Shown here: positions 62,770-64,000 of the stretch, piece by piece
How positions within the stretch are numbered: position 1 is the stretch's first letter
Layout of the letters: every line of letters starts with the position of its first letter
Assembly (NCBI RefSeq): GCF_013314535.1
Contig: NZ_JABUAE010000013.1
Location: 54,146-118,145, forward strand
From: Bacillus sp. Xin1
GTDB lineage: Bacteria; Bacillota; Bacilli; Bacillales; Bacillaceae_G
Length of the DNA: 64,000 nucleotides
Direction of reading: 5' to 3'
Program-made: the position numbers and the translations under genes
Notes under the pieces: model-generated
What the model was told of the DNA's origin: nothing
Seen by the model: the letters and a program-made list of their open reading frames with translations, nothing else
Databases searched by the model: none

Positions 62770-62961
62770 CAAAAAGAGGGCGTATTCGTCCCTCCCTCTT
62801 TTCACATATTAGTTCAATAAAGGGTTCCTTTAAAATAGGCAGACCAATCCCGTTCACTCTGCACACAGACAGAGCCTTTGAGCGCTATTCAATTATCGGC
62901 ACAAAGTATTGAGACGTAATCTGATTAAAATCAAAGGAGACCCCTCCGTTCATTAAAAGTT
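62770..62961 (-). ncRNA. structured RNA of unknown family upstream of hflX
   Basis: About 190 bases on the minus strand with promoter-like TTGTGA-N17-TAAGAT (62996-62968) and a terminator (AAGAGGG...CCCTCTTTTTGTTTTG, 62766-62802). The closing stem pairs AGGGGTCTCCTTT (62933-62945) with AAAGGAACCCT (62821-62831). Inside are hairpins CTTTGTGC...GCGCTCAAAG and CTCTGT...GCAGAG, giving a multibranch fold. No protein frame. I could not match it to 6S RNA or a known riboswitch core. Confidence 0.6.
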
Positions 62962-63431
62962 ACATAAATCTTAGCATACTTATGTAGTTTTCACAAGAAT
63001 CAACTTCAATTATGGGCATAAACAAAATCATCAATTTTCTAGTATATTCTTCATTTTTTTCATATGATAAATAAAATTCATCACTTAAAAATTTAATATA
63101 TTATATGTTACACACGTTCACTTTCCTCTTGCATGTTCTCTTTCATTTAACTTATACCTCTATTATCTATGCAATTACACAACCTGATAATTAGGAAAAT
63201 TCACAACAATCAAACCCTTGAGGTACTCTCTAGCATGAAGCAGTCTCTACTTTTAATGCAGATAAGATGAAAAACATTTATAGATTAAAAATTAGTATGG
63301 AGTTAGCATAATTGTATAAACACAATTTATTGTAAGCCTTCACAATAAATTTTAAGGAGGACATGCCTGTATAAAACAGGAAAGATTTCAATAAACAATC
63401 TATATTTTCATTCAAAAGGGTGGTTCTAAAA
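62962..63431. other. intergenic region between the structured RNA and a small membrane protein
   Basis: No gene is visible. A perfect inverted repeat AATTTATTGT-N8-ACAATAAATT lies at 63324-63351. An AAGGAGG site at 63354-63360 is followed after only two bases by ATG CCT GTA TAA, a four-codon open frame of doubtful meaning. Confidence 0.5.
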
Positions 63432-63737
63432 ATGAAAGAAAATAAGAATAAATTCATACTAACCTCTATATCAATTGCATTAAATTTGATAGTAATTCTC
63501 TACATCATCGTTTCTTTTGTTAGAAGTTTTCATGATTTTTCATTACCTCGTGAACAAATAGAATCTGCATTACCTTTCGTTTTACTCATACTCGTATCAA
63601 TTATTTTATTTTTCAAAATTAATATTAAGCTAATAAAATATACGCTTGTTTTTTCTTCACTAACATTATTTTGCATACTAACTTTATATGGATTCCTCAT
63701 ACCTTCCATATTTTTAGATGGTATAAACATTCCTTAA
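63432..63737 (+). CDS. small membrane protein of unknown function
   Basis: A 101-residue protein with three hydrophobic segments (about 8-30, 47-68 and 72-92) and a basic N-terminus (KENKNKF). ATG 63432 follows AAAGGGTGG by about 9 bases. It matches no family I recognise. A 10-bp inverted repeat about 80 bases upstream may be its operator. A further small ORF follows at 63775. Confidence 0.55.
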   Translation: MKENKNKFILTSISIALNLIVILYIIVSFVRSFHDFSLPREQIESALPFVLLILVSIILFFKINIKLIKYTLVFSSLTLFCILTLYGFLIPSIFLDGINIP

Positions 63738-63774
63738 CAACTCTCTTAGAATCACTAGTGTTGTGTAAATAAAA

Positions 63775-63960
63775 ATGAAAAAGACGGAAACGTTAGAGAA
63801 TAAAATCATCCCATTTTTCAGTTCTGCTCAAATTCTATTTTTAAGTTTAGCGATTGTCACAATGTTTGCATCACAAGGTAAATACTTATTACAAAACATG
63901 AACGTAGTTCTATTACTAATCAGGAAGAAGAAACAAGTAGCAGAAACTACACCTCAGTAA
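63775..63960 (+). CDS. short membrane-protein ORF, possibly a remnant
   Basis: Sixty-one codons with one strong hydrophobic segment (QILFLSLAIVTMFASQG) and a basic tail (LLIRKKKQVAE). There is no clear ribosome site before ATG 63775. A terminator follows at 63967. It may be the 3' end of a larger lost gene or a small downstream partner of the gene at 63432. Confidence 0.35.
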   Translation: MKKTETLENKIIPFFSSAQILFLSLAIVTMFASQGKYLLQNMNVVLLLIRKKKQVAETTPQ

Positions 63961-63966
63961 TACAAA

Positions 63967-64000
63967 TAAAACAAGCACCTGAGTAGGTGCTTGTTTTATT
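63967..64000 (+). terminator. rho-independent terminator at the window end
   Basis: AAACAAGCACCT and AGGTGCTTGTTTT form a 12-bp stem around GAGT, with T-rich tail. Confidence 0.8.

Noticed and set aside
62770-62961. 6S RNA
   Set aside because: Size fits, but the interior shows separate hairpins in a multibranch fold rather than one long stem with a central bubble.

Overview
The window is about 64 kb of low-GC Firmicute chromosome and comes from a member of the Bacillus cereus group. The complete non-haemolytic enterotoxin operon nheABC, a perfect PlcR box, dispersed repeats of the type found in this group and the local gene order support this. I cannot name the species from the sequence alone. 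No rRNA, tRNA, CRISPR array, prophage or complete insertion sequence was found.

Layout. 1-434: start of a LysR regulator running off the left edge. 939-6367: a YnzC-like gene, then the deoxyribonucleoside salvage cluster cdd, pdp, nupC, deoC with its repressor gene deoR and a recognisable DeoR operator. 6589-11001: nheC, nheB, nheA (minus strand) and an unusually long leader with a distant PlcR box. 11081-15706: a NarL-type two-component system and two paralogous membrane proteins with cysteine pairs, separated by a perfect 46-bp palindrome. 16353-18466: potassium transporter KimA under a c-di-AMP (ydaO) riboswitch. 18616-33168: mixed metabolic and small genes (PanE-like reductase, acetyltransferases, TrhO, MntH with an MntR box, an OppA-like lipoprotein, MtaD, pentapeptide protein, lipase, dioxygenase, MFS pump). 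33295-39595: a Clp-N/acetyltransferase fusion, an OmpR-type two-component system beside the remains of a lantibiotic-immunity type ABC transporter, a DUF554 protein and a CapA-like protein.

39641-47339: branched-chain amino acid operon ilvE-ilvB-ilvN-ilvC-ilvD-ilvA behind two tandem T-box leaders, both with an apparent isoleucine (ATC) specifier. 47502-52697: an SDR, MsrA, an agmatinase-family enzyme, a FusB-like EF-G-binding protein, a CD3324-type protein and a polysaccharide deacetylase. 52749-54605: an NSS-family transporter behind a phenylalanine-type T-box with three successive terminator/antiterminator units. 54845-59008: a MurJ/YtgP-type flippase, cysteine synthase and a fosmidomycin-resistance-type MFS protein. 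59404-62961: a Vga-type ABC-F ribosomal protection gene with a three-codon upstream ORF and a complete attenuator, downstream of hflX, itself preceded by an attenuator-like terminator and a separate structured RNA of unknown family. 63432-63960: two small membrane-protein ORFs.

A common theme is control by premature termination: two Ile T-boxes, one triple-platform Phe T-box, the ydaO riboswitch, the ABC-F attenuator and unassigned leaders ahead of nheA, hflX and cysK. Decay is visible in a deleted lantibiotic ABC locus, a response-regulator fragment whose start codon has become ATA, short repeats, and solo ends resembling IS200/IS605 (TnpB-type) elements.
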